Part shown: positions 1 to 8,414 of the stretch, piece by piece
How the letters are laid out: each line of letters begins with the position of its first letter
Position numbering within the stretch: position 1 is the stretch's first letter
Source: Pseudarthrobacter sulfonivorans
Lineage (GTDB): Bacteria > Actinomycetota > Actinomycetes > Actinomycetales > Micrococcaceae
Length of the DNA: 64,000 nucleotides
Assembly: GCF_024391045.1 (NCBI RefSeq)
Contig: NZ_JANFCZ010000003.1
Span: 186,001-250,000, forward strand
Direction: 5' to 3'
Translations under genes and position numbers: made by a program
Notes under the pieces: model-generated
Database searches by the model: none
What the model was told of the DNA's origin: nothing
The model's input: the letters and a program-made list of their open reading frames with translations, nothing else

Positions 1-774
1 GAAATCGGCGTCGCCAGCTACCTGCCGCTCTTCGGCCACCTCCCGTACGTCATGGGGGAGGGCAACAAGAAGCTCTCCAAGCGGGACCCGCAGTCCAACC
101 TCTTCCTGCTGCGCGACCGCGGGTTCATCCCGGAGGGCCTGCTGAACTACCTTTCGCTGCTCGGCTGGAGCCTCTCGGCCGATGAGGACATCTTCACGGT
201 GGACCAGCTGATCGAAAACTTCGATGTCCAGGACGTGCTCGCCAACCCGGCACGCTTCGACATCAAGAAGGCGGAGGCCATCAACGGCACCCACATCCGC
301 ATGCTCAACCCCGAAGACTTCCGTGGCCGGCTTGTCCCGTACCTGCGGACCGCCGGATTCGTGGGGGACGAGCTCACGGCGCGCCAGGCGGAGATCCTCA
401 CCGAAGCCGCACCGCTGATCCAGGAACGTGTCACCCTGCTGGGCGAGGCGCCGGAGATGCTCGGGTTCCTGTTCAAGGCTGACGACGCAATCGACATCGC
501 CGATGATGCCCGCAAGGGCCTGCCCGCAAACCTGGCCGAAGTCCTTGACGCCGCGTTGGCGGCCCTTGAGCCCGTCCAGCAGTGGACCCCGGAGAACATC
601 CAGGCGGCGCTGAAGCAGGCGCTCGTCGAGGACCTCGGCATCAAACCCCGGCTGGCCTTTGGCCCGGTGCGCACTGCCATCTCCGGGCGCCGCATTTCCC
701 CGCCCCTCTTTGAATCCATGGTGATCCTGGGCAAGGACTCGTCCCTGAGCCGGCTCCGGACCTTCCGCGGCTGA
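1..774 (+). CDS. gltX: Glutamate--tRNA ligase, C-terminal part (5' end outside window)
   Basis: The reading frame is open from base 1, so the catalytic N-terminus lies upstream of the window. About 257 residues remain. The class I aminoacyl-tRNA synthetase signature is present as KLSKR (the KMSKS loop) at fragment residues 24-28, followed by KRDPQSN and the helical anticodon-binding domain. The enzyme attaches glutamate to tRNA-Glu. In actinobacteria, which usually lack GlnRS, it typically also charges tRNA-Gln, and GatCAB then amidates the product (known biology, not visible here). tRNA-Gln and tRNA-Glu genes lie about 2.4 kb downstream. The stop overlaps the ATG of the next gene (ATGA), so translation is probably coupled. 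Identification is secure. Confidence 0.96.
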   Translation, partial: EIGVASYLPLFGHLPYVMGEGNKKLSKRDPQSNLFLLRDRGFIPEGLLNYLSLLGWSLSADEDIFTVDQLIENFDVQDVLANPARFDIKKAEAINGTHIRMLNPEDFRGRLVPYLRTAGFVGDELTARQAEILTEAAPLIQERVTLLGEAPEMLGFLFKADDAIDIADDARKGLPANLAEVLDAALAALEPVQQWTPENIQAALKQALVEDLGIKPRLAFGPVRTAISGRRISPPLFESMVILGKDSSLSRLRTFRG

Positions 775-1511
775 TGACTATTACGGGCATGGAGGCCGGG
801 GGAGTCCTGAAGACACCGTTCGGGACCGTTCGGGGCGTCCTGTTTGACATCGATGACACCCTGGTGGACCTCGAATACGCGATGACCACGGCCTTGCGCG
901 AAGTCAGTGAACACCTCCTGCCCGGCCTGGACCAGACCGGATGGGAGCGTTTCGGCCGGATCTTCACCCACGAAACAACGCACTACTACGACCGGTACCT
1001 GGCAGGGGAGCTGACGTTTAACGACCAGCGCCTCCTGCGGGGCAGGGCCGCCTTGGGCCACTTCGGGGTGGAACTTGCGGACGGCGAAGAGTCGCACCGT
1101 TGGCTGACTGCCTACAGCCGACTCCAGCCCTCCTATGTCCGGGCCTTCGACGACGTGCTGCCCCTCCTTGACTTGTTGGACAACGCAGGGATCCCCTATG
1201 GCGCCGTGAGCAACAACGTGCACGACTACCAGCGCGCCAAGCTCGACGGCGCGGGGTTGGCGCGGGTGAACCGCCTGGTTGGCACGGACACCGTGGGGGT
1301 GGCCAAGCCCGAGCCCGCAATTTATCTTGAAGGCGTCCGTCTCCTGGGCACCGTTGCGGCGGAAACCCTCTACGTGGGCGACAACAGGATGCTGGACGCT
1401 GAAGGTTCGACGGCGGCGGGACTCGTGGGCGTCTGGCTCAACAGGGCAGGGGAGACTGCGGCCGGGTTCGAGGGCCACGAGGTCACCTCGCTGTCTCAGC
1501 TGCTGGCCTGA
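774..1511 (+). CDS. HAD-superfamily hydrolase (phosphatase, YjjG/Gph-like)
   Basis: This 245-residue protein has the HAD core. Motif I is DIDDT with nucleophile Asp25 and acid/base Asp27. A lysine follows in the context VAKPEPAIY, and motif IV is YVGDN. The helical insertion after motif I fits a C1 cap, as in nucleotide or sugar phosphate phosphatases. The substrate cannot be read from sequence. The ATG overlaps the gltX stop by one base (ATGA), so the two genes are co-translated. The gene converges on the heptad-repeat membrane protein, and the two 3' ends overlap by about 16 bases. Confidence 0.88.
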   Translation: MTITGMEAGGVLKTPFGTVRGVLFDIDDTLVDLEYAMTTALREVSEHLLPGLDQTGWERFGRIFTHETTHYYDRYLAGELTFNDQRLLRGRAALGHFGVELADGEESHRWLTAYSRLQPSYVRAFDDVLPLLDLLDNAGIPYGAVSNNVHDYQRAKLDGAGLARVNRLVGTDTVGVAKPEPAIYLEGVRLLGTVAAETLYVGDNRMLDAEGSTAAGLVGVWLNRAGETAAGFEGHEVTSLSQLLA

Positions 1512-2914
1512 CTTCCCGCCCCGCGTACGGACAGTCTCCGGCCCCGCAGCATCAGGTAGGCGCTCACGGAGCCAAGCACCAGCACAGCCACCAGTCCAAG
1601 GGCCACGGTGGTGTCGGCCTTGCCCACGGCATTAGCCGGCGAAACCGCAGCTGCGCCCGAGTACAGGGTGTCGGTACCGGCGGCGACCCGGGCGTTGCCG
1701 TCAGCAAGCTTCCCCGCCCCGGAAGCCAATTCCTCGGACCCCGAGGCCAGCTTCGAATTGCCGGCGGCAAGCTCTGACGCGCCTGTAGCCAAGGCCTGTG
1801 AGCCCGTCAGGAGGCCGGGGTTGCCGGGGTCAGCGGGATCGCCCTTGATGCCCGTGTTCAGCGCGGACGTTCCTTCCGCCAACCGCGAGCTGCCTGAGGT
1901 AATCCTTGCCACGGCGTTGATCAGGCCAGGATGCTCCGGGTCGCCGGGAACACCATCCATGCCGGTCCGGATCTGCGATGTTCCGGCGGCAAGCAGTTCG
2001 GTGCCCAGCACGACACCCGGATTGGCAGGATCACGGCTGTTGAGCTTTTCACCGAGCGTGGCGAATCCTGCGGTGAGCCGACCCGTTCCCGCATGCAGTT
2101 GAACGGTGCCATCGTTGAGTTTGCCGGCGCCTGCCTGCAGCGCAGAGGCACCGGCATCGAGTTTGTGGGCGCCGGCCGTGATCTTGGCGATCTTGTCCTT
2201 CACGACGGCGAGCGGGACCAGACCCTGCAGGGGATCCGAGGCGGCAGCGTCAAGAAGCTCGAGGGCCTGTGCCAAGGCTGCGGTGCCGGTTCCTGCTTCG
2301 GGGGAGTTGTTTGCACCGCGGTACCCCTTGAGCTGCCCGGTTCCGGCCGCCAGCTCGCCGGCTCCCGAAGCCAGCCGGGCAGCCCCGGCATCCAAGGCGC
2401 CGGCACCGTCGGCCAGGTTGTTGTCGGCATTTCCGCCTGCTGTGGCCGTGAGGGCCGCGGCCAGTTGCGACGCGCCGGCGGCGAGTTTGCGGGCGCCGTC
2501 GTCCACTTTGTAGACGCCGGGAGCAAGTTTGTTGTTGACGTCGTTCTCGATTTTTACGGCGCCGGCGGTGAGTTCACCGGCGCCGGCCTCCAGCCGCTCG
2601 GCACCCGGGGCAAGTTTTTCGGTGACGCCGAGGAACACTTTGTTGGCGCCGGAGGACACTTGGCCCGCGCCGTCCCCGGCCTTCCCGGCGCCGTTTGCGA
2701 GCTGGCCTGCGCCGTCCTTGAGTTGCGACGCGCCGGCGGCCGCCTGCCCTGCACCGTCACGAAGTTTGGCGGATCCGTCCGTTATCCGGCCGGTCACCAG
2801 CGTGTAGAAGCCAAGGAAAGCAACAAGGATCAGAGCAAGGATTGCGATGGCTATCTTTTGGGCCCGGGTCCTGACAGGGGTGTGGATGGAAGCTGCGGCA
2901 CGACTTTGTGGCAC
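1496..2914 (-). CDS. Membrane-anchored LxxG heptad-repeat protein (YhgE/Pip-associated type)
   Basis: This is a 472-residue protein, counted from a GTG preceded by AGAGGA six bases upstream. Longer in-frame extensions lack a ribosome site. There is one hydrophobic segment at residues 19-42 and another near 435-460, followed by a basic tail. Between them lie roughly 380 residues of repeats in which leucine and glycine recur every seven residues (GAGQLANGAG, GASALQAGAG). This is the 'xxxLxxG' heptad pattern seen in YhgE/Pip-type proteins and some phage-infection or secretion-linked membrane proteins. It probably forms a long extracytoplasmic rod anchored at both ends. A TetR-like inverted repeat lies in the promoter region. 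Function is unknown. Confidence 0.75.
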   Translation of the reverse strand: MPQSRAAASIHTPVRTRAQKIAIAILALILVAFLGFYTLVTGRITDGSAKLRDGAGQAAAGASQLKDGAGQLANGAGKAGDGAGQVSSGANKVFLGVTEKLAPGAERLEAGAGELTAGAVKIENDVNNKLAPGVYKVDDGARKLAAGASQLAAALTATAGGNADNNLADGAGALDAGAARLASGAGELAAGTGQLKGYRGANNSPEAGTGTAALAQALELLDAAASDPLQGLVPLAVVKDKIAKITAGAHKLDAGASALQAGAGKLNDGTVQLHAGTGRLTAGFATLGEKLNSRDPANPGVVLGTELLAAGTSQIRTGMDGVPGDPEHPGLINAVARITSGSSRLAEGTSALNTGIKGDPADPGNPGLLTGSQALATGASELAAGNSKLASGSEELASGAGKLADGNARVAAGTDTLYSGAAAVSPANAVGKADTTVALGLVAVLVLGSVSAYLMLRGRRLSVRGAGSQASS

Positions 2915-2935
2915 GGATAGTCCTCTCGACGATTT

Positions 2936-2951
2936 GTTACCAGTCAGTAAC
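2936..2951 (-). promoter_or_regulatory. TetR-like operator upstream of the heptad-repeat gene
   Basis: The 16-base element on the coding strand reads GTTACTGACTGGTAAC. Its outer arms, GTTAC and GTAAC, are perfect inverted repeats around TGACTG. It lies 22 bases before the GTG, where a repressor would cover the promoter or early transcript. Sites of this look are often bound by TetR-family repressors in actinobacteria. No TetR gene is in the window, so the regulator is inferred. Confidence 0.5.
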
Positions 2952-3062
2952 TTACCGAGAGTAAACTTGCGGGGGGCTGATGGCAAGGGTCCGAGACGCG
3001 GCCGGGTGATGGGGATGCCGGCCCCGGCGCCCGGGGCTTGGCGCGCCGGCCGGTCCCTCGAT

Positions 3063-3091
3063 TTGTGCCAACGAAAAGTCTCGGGTAGAGT
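3063..3091 (+). promoter_or_regulatory. Promoter for tRNA-Gln
   Basis: TTGTGC (3063-3068) and TAGAGT (3086-3091) are separated by 17 bases and fit sigma-70 type -35 and -10 boxes. Transcription would start near 3098, about 60 bases before the tRNA. No other candidate lies between the divergent heptad-repeat gene and the tRNA. Confidence 0.5.
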
Positions 3092-3156
3092 AATTTCTCG
3101 TGCTGAGGCGCACGGAGCGCAGGTTGAAGCCTAAAACTCCGGCCCGAAAGTATCAT

Positions 3157-3228
3157 TGGGATATGGTGTAATTGGCAACACTACGGTTTCTGGTACCGTC
3201 ATTCTAGGTTCGAGTCCTGGTATCCCAG
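3157..3228 (+). tRNA. tRNA-Gln (anticodon CTG)
   Basis: This is a 72-base cloverleaf. The acceptor stem pairs TGGGATA with TATCCCA, with G as discriminator base. The anticodon stem ACGGT/ACCGT encloses loop TTCTGGT, which gives anticodon CTG at 3190-3192. The T-arm contains GGTTCGAGTCC. CCA is not encoded. It reads CAG codons. A tRNA-Glu follows 142 bases later, and both may share the terminator at 3451. Confidence 0.97.
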
Positions 3229-3370
3229 CTCTGATATGCCGCCCGTTTCGGCGGTAAATCAGGGGTTTCAAGCAGGTTCGCCAATTTGAAACACACGCTG
3301 AGTTTGTGAAATACTCTCTTAGCAATCCGGCTTCCGGCCGGATGGAAGTGCAAGCTTCCAGGAAGTACGC

Positions 3371-3443
3371 GGCCCCATCGTATAGCGGCCTAGTACGCTG
3401 CCCTCTCACGGCGGTAACGCGGGTTCGAATCCCGCTGGGGTCA
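3371..3443 (+). tRNA. tRNA-Glu (anticodon CTC)
   Basis: This is a 73-base cloverleaf. The acceptor stem pairs GGCCCCA with TGGGGTC (one G-T pair), with A as discriminator. The anticodon stem CTGCC/GGCGG holds loop CTCTCAC, anticodon CTC at 3405-3407. The T-arm contains GGGTTCGAATCCC. CCA is not encoded. It decodes GAG, the favoured glutamate codon in high-GC genomes. Confidence 0.97.
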
Positions 3444-3450
3444 CGATAGG

Positions 3451-3486
3451 ACGGTCCCGGGCATCAGCCCGGGACCGTTTTTCTTT
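3451..3486 (+). terminator. Intrinsic terminator after the tRNA genes
   Basis: A perfect 12-bp stem (3451-3462 with 3467-3478) closes an ATCA loop and is followed by TTTTTCTTT. This is a classical Rho-independent terminator that ends the tRNA-Gln/tRNA-Glu transcript. Confidence 0.93.
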
Positions 3487-3541
3487 GGCTGAATATGTGA
3501 TGCCCGGCCGGGATCGCCACCTGAACTGGCATGATGATGCT

Positions 3542-5359
3542 GTGACCTCCTCCGACGGTTCGCCACCTCAGCCCCCGCCGCCGCCTCACCGCGCACCACG
3601 CAGCCAGCCTGCCCGGCCGGCGAACCAGGATGCGTTGGCTGCCGTGGAACTGCTCGAAGCTGTTCGGGAGGACCTCGCCGCCGTATCACTGCCACTCGCA
3701 CTGCCAGGCGTGGCGCAGTCCCGTACGGAGGTCCGGAACTCGGTGGCCCAACTGGAGGACTACATCCTCCCGCGTTACCGCAGCTTGGACGCACCGCTGC
3801 TCGCCGTCGTCGGAGGTTCCACCGGCGCCGGGAAGTCCACATTGGTGAACGCCCTCGTGGGGCACCCGGTCACCCGTTCCGGGGCCATCAGGCCCACCAC
3901 GCGGCAACCCATCCTGCTGCACCACCCCGCCGATGCCGGCTGGTTCGAGGGCCAACGGGTGCTTCCCACCCTCAGCCGGATCCGGGGCACCCTTTCAACC
4001 GAACCACTCCCCGCCAGCCGCGCGGGCGCAACACCGGATGCGGAGGCAATTTCCTCCCTTGTGCTCGTGGCCGACCCATCGGTTCCGCAGGGTATCGCCC
4101 TGCTGGATGCGCCCGACGTTGATTCCATTTCGGATGACAACCGCAGGTTGGCCGGGCAACTGCTGGCCGCTGCCGACCTGTGGGTCTTTGTCACCACGGC
4201 CAACCGGTATGCGGATGCGGTTCCTTGGAAGCTGCTGTTGAATGCGTCCTCGAGGGACATTATGGTTGCCGTCGTCCTAGACCGTGTGCCGGCAGAGGCC
4301 GAAGCCGAAGTCAGTGCCGATTTGCGCGGGTTGCTTCAGAAGGAGGGCCTGGGGGAGGCCAGGCTGTTTGTTGTGCGTGAGACGGACCTGGATGGCCTGG
4401 GCATGCTGCCGCCTGATTCCGTGCAGCCGCTGCAGGTGTGGCTGCGGGACCTCGCCGCTGATGCAGCGGGACGCTCGGAGATCGCCCGCCGGACGTTGAA
4501 CGGCACGGTAAAGGCCCTGGCCGCGAAGGTCAGTGCTGTGGCCGCCGCGGTCCGGGAGCAGGAGCGTGCCGCGGCGTCCCTCCGGGCCGATGCGGAGGGC
4601 GCGTACCGGGATGCCGCGGCCAGAATCCTGGATGCCACCAAGGACGGGGCGCTGCTGCGCGGCGAAGTGCTGGCGCGCTGGCAGGACTTCGTTGGCACAG
4701 GAGAGTTCTTCCGGGCCCTGGAGCAGAACATCGGCCGGCTGCGGGACCGGTTGGGAGCGTTCTTCCGGGGCGAGCCCACGCCGGCGGTCCGGGTTGAAGT
4801 GGCCATCGAAACAGGCCTTCAAGCGGTCATCCTGGATGAAGCCGCCAACGCGGGCGAAGACACGGACCAGCGCTGGCGCTCGGACCCGGCCGGCCGCGCG
4901 TTGTTGGCTGCCGATGACCTGTCCGGAACGGCCCCAGGCTTCGCCGACGCCGCTGCCGCAGAGATCAGGGCCTGGCAGGCGGGCCTGTTGGAACTGATCC
5001 GTACGGAGGGGCAGGGGAAGCGCACCCAGGCCCGCTGGCTCTCGTTCGGGATCAATGGATTGGGCGCCGCACTGATGATTGTGGTGTTTTCCATGACGGC
5101 CGGACTCACGGGGCTGGAGATCGGCGTGGCGGGCGGCACCGCCGTTGTGGGCCAGAGGCTGCTTGAGGCAGTCTTCGGGGAAGACGCCGTCCGGAGGCTT
5201 GCCCAGACGGCCCGCGATGACCTCCATGCCCGCTGCCGGCTGCTCCTGGCAGCGGAGCAGCGGAAGTTCCTGGACCGCCTCCCGCCCGGCGGTACGGATG
5301 CGTCGCATACCTTGGCGGACTATTCCAGCAACCTCGCCCGGCTGGCGGAGCGGACGTGA
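3542..5359 (+). CDS. Dynamin-like membrane GTPase, first of a pair
   Basis: The protein has 605 residues from GTG 3542. CATGAT sits exactly six bases before it, which suggests a leaderless mRNA; the longer TTG reading would start inside the preceding terminator. A proline-rich N-terminus precedes the P-loop GGSTGAGKS (residues 91-99). The G3 position reads DAPDVDS, so the DxxG glycine is replaced, and the G4 NKxD is degenerate (VLDRVP). A helical middle follows, then a hydrophobic stretch near 500-540 that could insert in or cross the membrane. The family is widespread in actinobacteria and sometimes mislabelled 'ABC transporter'. A membrane-remodelling role, as for DynA/DynB or IniA/IniC, is inference. 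Its stop overlaps the next GTPase start. Confidence 0.82.
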   Translation: MTSSDGSPPQPPPPPHRAPRSQPARPANQDALAAVELLEAVREDLAAVSLPLALPGVAQSRTEVRNSVAQLEDYILPRYRSLDAPLLAVVGGSTGAGKSTLVNALVGHPVTRSGAIRPTTRQPILLHHPADAGWFEGQRVLPTLSRIRGTLSTEPLPASRAGATPDAEAISSLVLVADPSVPQGIALLDAPDVDSISDDNRRLAGQLLAAADLWVFVTTANRYADAVPWKLLLNASSRDIMVAVVLDRVPAEAEAEVSADLRGLLQKEGLGEARLFVVRETDLDGLGMLPPDSVQPLQVWLRDLAADAAGRSEIARRTLNGTVKALAAKVSAVAAAVREQERAAASLRADAEGAYRDAAARILDATKDGALLRGEVLARWQDFVGTGEFFRALEQNIGRLRDRLGAFFRGEPTPAVRVEVAIETGLQAVILDEAANAGEDTDQRWRSDPAGRALLAADDLSGTAPGFADAAAAEIRAWQAGLLELIRTEGQGKRTQARWLSFGINGLGAALMIVVFSMTAGLTGLEIGVAGGTAVVGQRLLEAVFGEDAVRRLAQTARDDLHARCRLLLAAEQRKFLDRLPPGGTDASHTLADYSSNLARLAERT

Positions 5360-6972
5360 GCCGGCACGGTGTGGCCCGTGAAGTCTCGCAGCTGGACCGC
5401 AGACTAGCCGCCTTGAACGACGCCCGAGAGCTGGCCGAGGGCGTCCTGCCCGATGCGGCCCTGGAGGACGCGTTCCGGCTGCTGGAACGGGCAAGTTCCC
5501 GGCGGTCGCTGTCTGCCGACCACACCGTGGTGGGCTTCTTCGGCGCCACCGGCAGCGGAAAATCGTCCCTGTTCAACGCGGTCAGCGGCGCGGAAATCGC
5601 GACGGCGGCAGCCCGCCGTCCCACCACGTCGGAACCTTTGGCGGGTGTTTGGGGAGCTGACGGCAGCGAACCGCTGCTGGACTGGCTGGAAGTACGCAGC
5701 CGGCACCACGCCGACCCCGTCCCCGGATTCGCGGACGAGGGCACCGGGTTGATCCTGCTGGACCTTCCCGATTTCGACTCCACCCGGGCGGCCAACCGTG
5801 AGATCGTCGAGCGGATGGTGGGCCTCGTGGACGTGCTGGTGTGGGTGCTCGACCCGCAAAAGTACGCCGATGCCGCGGTGCACAACGACTTCCTGAAGCC
5901 GATGGCCGCCCACGGGGCGGTGACGCTGGTGGTCCTGAACCAGGTGGACAGGTTGCCTGACCGGGATGTCGGGCCGGTGCTGGAGTCACTCAAGGGCATA
6001 CTGGCCCGCGACGGGCTGGGGAAGGTCCAGGTCCTGGGTGCCTCCGCCCTGGACGGGACGGGTGTGGACAAGGTGCGGCGCGCCATCCGGGACGTGGCCA
6101 CCCAGCGCCAGGCCCTGTCGCAGCGGCTCGCGGCGGACGTCACGCGAGCCTCCCGCCAACTGCACGATGTGTCCGGCGTGGGGGATGCGGCCGGAGTCAG
6201 GCCGGCGTCCACTTCACGGCTCACCGACGAACTGGCCGCGGCGGCGAACGTACCCCTGGTGGTGAATGCCGTCGCCACGTCCTACCGGATGGAATCGACC
6301 CGCCGCACCGGCTGGCCGGTCACCCGGTGGCTGCTCAGGTTCAAGGCTGATCCGCTGCGGAGGCTTAACCTGAGGAGTTCCTCGCCGTCCCGGCTGAACC
6401 GGACGTCGCTCCCTCCTGCAGGCGCCCCGGAACGGGCCCGCACGGACGCCGCCGTCCGCGAGTTCGCGGACGCTGCCAGCGATGGAGCGCCCGGGCCGTG
6501 GCGGGCGGCCATCCGTGGTGCCGCCCGTGAAGGGCGGGATGCGCTGCCGGATGCGTTGGATCAGGCCATCGCCGGAACAGACCTGCTGACCTTCCGGAAG
6601 TCCTGGTGGTGGAGCGTGTTCAATGCGGTTCAGTGGCTGGCGCTGGCCGTAGTGGTCGGTGGCCTGGGCTGGCTTGGCGTCCTGGCCGGACTTGCATATT
6701 TTCAGCTGCCGGTGCCGGAGGTGCCTAGGGTTGAGGGCTGGCCCGTTCCCACCCTCATGATCGCGGGCGGCGTGGTGCTGGGGATCTTCCTGGCCATCAC
6801 CGGAAAGGCCATCGGCGCGGGAACGGCCAGGACACGGGCAGCCAAAGCACGGAGACGGCTCAGGGCCGCCGTCGGGAAGGTTGCCGGGGACCTGGTGGTG
6901 GAGCCCGTGGAGATTGAGGTGAGCAGGCTAAGTTCCTTCAACGCCGCGCTCAAGGCCGCGGGGAGACCATAG
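5356..6972 (+). CDS. Dynamin-like membrane GTPase, second of a pair
   Basis: The protein has 538 residues from a GTG that overlaps the previous stop (GTGA). The P-loop is GATGSGKSS, G3 reads DLPDFDS (DxPD, as in its partner) and G4 is NQVD, close to canonical NKxD. This copy therefore looks more competent for guanine recognition than its neighbour. Two hydrophobic segments near residues 417-445 and 470-492 form a membrane hairpin, followed by a basic tail. The two genes share little sequence but the same architecture and are translationally coupled, so a hetero-oligomer is likely. They probably act at the inner face of the cytoplasmic membrane; the precise function is unknown. Confidence 0.82.
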   Translation: MSRHGVAREVSQLDRRLAALNDARELAEGVLPDAALEDAFRLLERASSRRSLSADHTVVGFFGATGSGKSSLFNAVSGAEIATAAARRPTTSEPLAGVWGADGSEPLLDWLEVRSRHHADPVPGFADEGTGLILLDLPDFDSTRAANREIVERMVGLVDVLVWVLDPQKYADAAVHNDFLKPMAAHGAVTLVVLNQVDRLPDRDVGPVLESLKGILARDGLGKVQVLGASALDGTGVDKVRRAIRDVATQRQALSQRLAADVTRASRQLHDVSGVGDAAGVRPASTSRLTDELAAAANVPLVVNAVATSYRMESTRRTGWPVTRWLLRFKADPLRRLNLRSSSPSRLNRTSLPPAGAPERARTDAAVREFADAASDGAPGPWRAAIRGAAREGRDALPDALDQAIAGTDLLTFRKSWWWSVFNAVQWLALAVVVGGLGWLGVLAGLAYFQLPVPEVPRVEGWPVPTLMIAGGVVLGIFLAITGKAIGAGTARTRAAKARRRLRAAVGKVAGDLVVEPVEIEVSRLSSFNAALKAAGRP

Positions 6973-6974
6973 CG

Positions 6975-7517
6975 CTATTGCGTGAGGGCAGCGGCGGCGT
7001 CCCGGACTTTGATCAGGGTCCGCAGGTTCCGGGTGGTGGTGCTTGCTTTGAACTTCGCTTTGGCCGAGATCTTGCTGAACGGGCTGTCCAGCGTCCCGCC
7101 GGCGGGAGCGAGCCACGCGAGGGCTTCCGGGCCGAGCCGCCTCTGTTTGGTGCCGTCCAGCGCCGCCCCGGCCGCGTCCAGCTCATCGAGCCTGGCCGTG
7201 TCCGAGGACAGCGTGATGTACGTGTGCGTGGCCTTGTCGTCCTCCGGATATGGACAGGCAGCCACGAGCTCGGCGACGCGTTGGGACGTCAGCACCACCA
7301 CCCAGGCGTCATAGCCGAAGGCGTCGCGCAGGCATTTTTCGAACCGCTGCTTGACCGCTGCAGGCTTTTCTCCGCTGGCGAGGACAACATTTCCGCTGGC
7401 CAGCAGGGTTTTGACGTCCTCAAACCCGGCCGCTGCGAGGGCGTCCTTGAGCTCGGCCATCTTGATGTTGATCCCGCCCACGTTGATACCGCGGAGAAAG
7501 ACTGCGTAGCTGTTCAT
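6975..7517 (-). CDS. DUF1697 family protein
   Basis: This 180-residue protein opens with YAVFLRGINVGG, the hallmark of DUF1697, and continues with MAELKDALAAAGF and LLASGNVVL, both typical of the family. The family is small, cytosolic and of unknown biochemical role. TAAGCT stands exactly six bases before the ATG, so the mRNA may be leaderless. It converges on the GTPase pair with only two bases between stops. Confidence 0.88.
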   Translation of the reverse strand: MNSYAVFLRGINVGGINIKMAELKDALAAAGFEDVKTLLASGNVVLASGEKPAAVKQRFEKCLRDAFGYDAWVVVLTSQRVAELVAACPYPEDDKATHTYITLSSDTARLDELDAAGAALDGTKQRRLGPEALAWLAPAGGTLDSPFSKISAKAKFKASTTTRNLRTLIKVRDAAAALTQ

Positions 7518-7579
7518 GCGGACAGCTTAGCGATGGCATGCCCCACTGACGCCACGGGAGGAGACGATGCGGCGGCGTG

Positions 7580-8299
7580 TCAGTCGTTGTTCTTGCGCAG
7601 CGCCTCGGTCAGGAGACGGGCCGCGTTGCAGACCACCTCTGCGTGGAGCCTGCCGGGCTGGCGGGTCAGGCGTTCAATCGGCCCGGAGATCGAGACCGCG
7701 GCGATAACACGCCCGGACGGACCCCGGACGGGGGCCGAGACTGACGCAACCCCCGGCTCACGTTCGCCGAGGCTCTGTCCCCAGCCCCGGCGTCGTACGC
7801 CTGCCAGAACGGTGGGCGTAAAGCGGGCGGACTGCAGGCCCTCAAGCAGCCGGTCATGGTCTTCCCAGGCCAGCAGCACCTGGGCGGCCGAGCCTGCCTT
7901 CATGGACAGCTGGGTGCCCACCGGGATGGTGTCTCGCAGCCCAATGGGCCGCTCGGCGGAAGCCACACAGACGCGCCACTCTCCCTGCCGGCGGAAAATT
8001 TGCGAGCTTTCGCCGGTGGCGTCGCGCAGCTGCATCAGGATGGGCCCGGCAGAGGCAATGAGCCGGTCCTCGCCGGCGGCCGAGGCCAGCTCCACGAGGC
8101 GGCTGCCCAGGACGAAACGGCCCTGGATGTCCCGGGCGACCAGGCGGTGATGGATCAGGGCCAGGGCAAGCCGGTGGACCGTGGGCCGCGCCAGCCCGGT
8201 GGCAGCCACCAGCTGTGCCAAAGTGGTGGGCCCGGCCTCCAAGGCGTCCAGCACCTGGGCCGCTTTATCAATGACGCCGACGCCGCTAGAATTGTCCAT
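7580..8299 (-). CDS. IclR-family regulator of leucine genes (NdgR/LtbR type)
   Basis: This is a 239-residue IclR regulator. The N-terminal winged helix (residues about 8-65) contains LAQLVAATGLARPTVHRLALAL, given here only as its start LAQLVAATGL and end. The C-terminal effector domain includes GSAAQVLLAW and AAVSISGPIERL. I start at ATG 8299 (MDNSSGVGV); the longer frame runs back into leuC. The gene is divergent from leuCD with 115 bases between starts, the arrangement of NdgR in Streptomyces and LtbR in Corynebacterium, which repress leuCD. By analogy it should bind the inverted repeat at 8315-8329. CAATAT lies six bases before the ATG. Confidence 0.9.
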   Translation of the reverse strand: MDNSSGVGVIDKAAQVLDALEAGPTTLAQLVAATGLARPTVHRLALALIHHRLVARDIQGRFVLGSRLVELASAAGEDRLIASAGPILMQLRDATGESSQIFRRQGEWRVCVASAERPIGLRDTIPVGTQLSMKAGSAAQVLLAWEDHDRLLEGLQSARFTPTVLAGVRRRGWGQSLGEREPGVASVSAPVRGPSGRVIAAVSISGPIERLTRQPGRLHAEVVCNAARLLTEALRKNND

Positions 8300-8314
8300 G
8301 TAATGATATTGCCG

Positions 8315-8329
8315 TCTCATTATCTGAGA
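8315..8329. promoter_or_regulatory. Operator between the IclR gene and leuC
   Basis: TCTCA-TTATC-TGAGA is a perfect 5-bp inverted repeat around a 5-base spacer. It begins directly after TTGCCG (8309-8314), a possible -35 box for leuC, and lies in the 17-base spacer before CAAATC (8332-8337). On the other strand it lies just upstream of the regulator's own promoter. Binding would control both directions. The match to NdgR/LtbR control is inferred from gene order. Confidence 0.55.
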
Positions 8330-8414
8330 TGCAAATCTTTCGGGTGGCATATTGCACACCGCTGCTGGTTCAGTGGAGCTTAACAGCCAAAACATGCAGG
8401 GAAGGGAGCTGGCC

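Noticed and set aside
147..1478. 443-codon minus-strand open frame opposite gltX and the HAD gene
   Set aside because: It is an antisense shadow in very GC-rich DNA. The translation is Arg/Ser-rich without a fold, and both plus-strand genes are clear families.
1931..2920. 329-codon plus-strand frame opposite the heptad-repeat gene
   Set aside because: Its Gly-rich repetitive product is the mirror of the LxxG repeats; there is no start signal or family.
3229..3370. Further tRNA or small RNA between the two tRNA genes
   Set aside because: There are only short hairpins and a weak TTGAAA/TGAAAT promoter-like pair with a 15-base spacer; no cloverleaf or known RNA.
4277..6278. Long minus-strand frames opposite the two GTPases (405 and 390 codons)
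   Set aside because: The plus-strand genes have P-loops and coupled starts. The antisense translations are low-complexity Arg/Ser/Pro.
6978..8150. 390-codon plus-strand frame across the DUF1697 and IclR genes
   Set aside because: It spans two recognised minus-strand genes and their gap, with no domain of its own.
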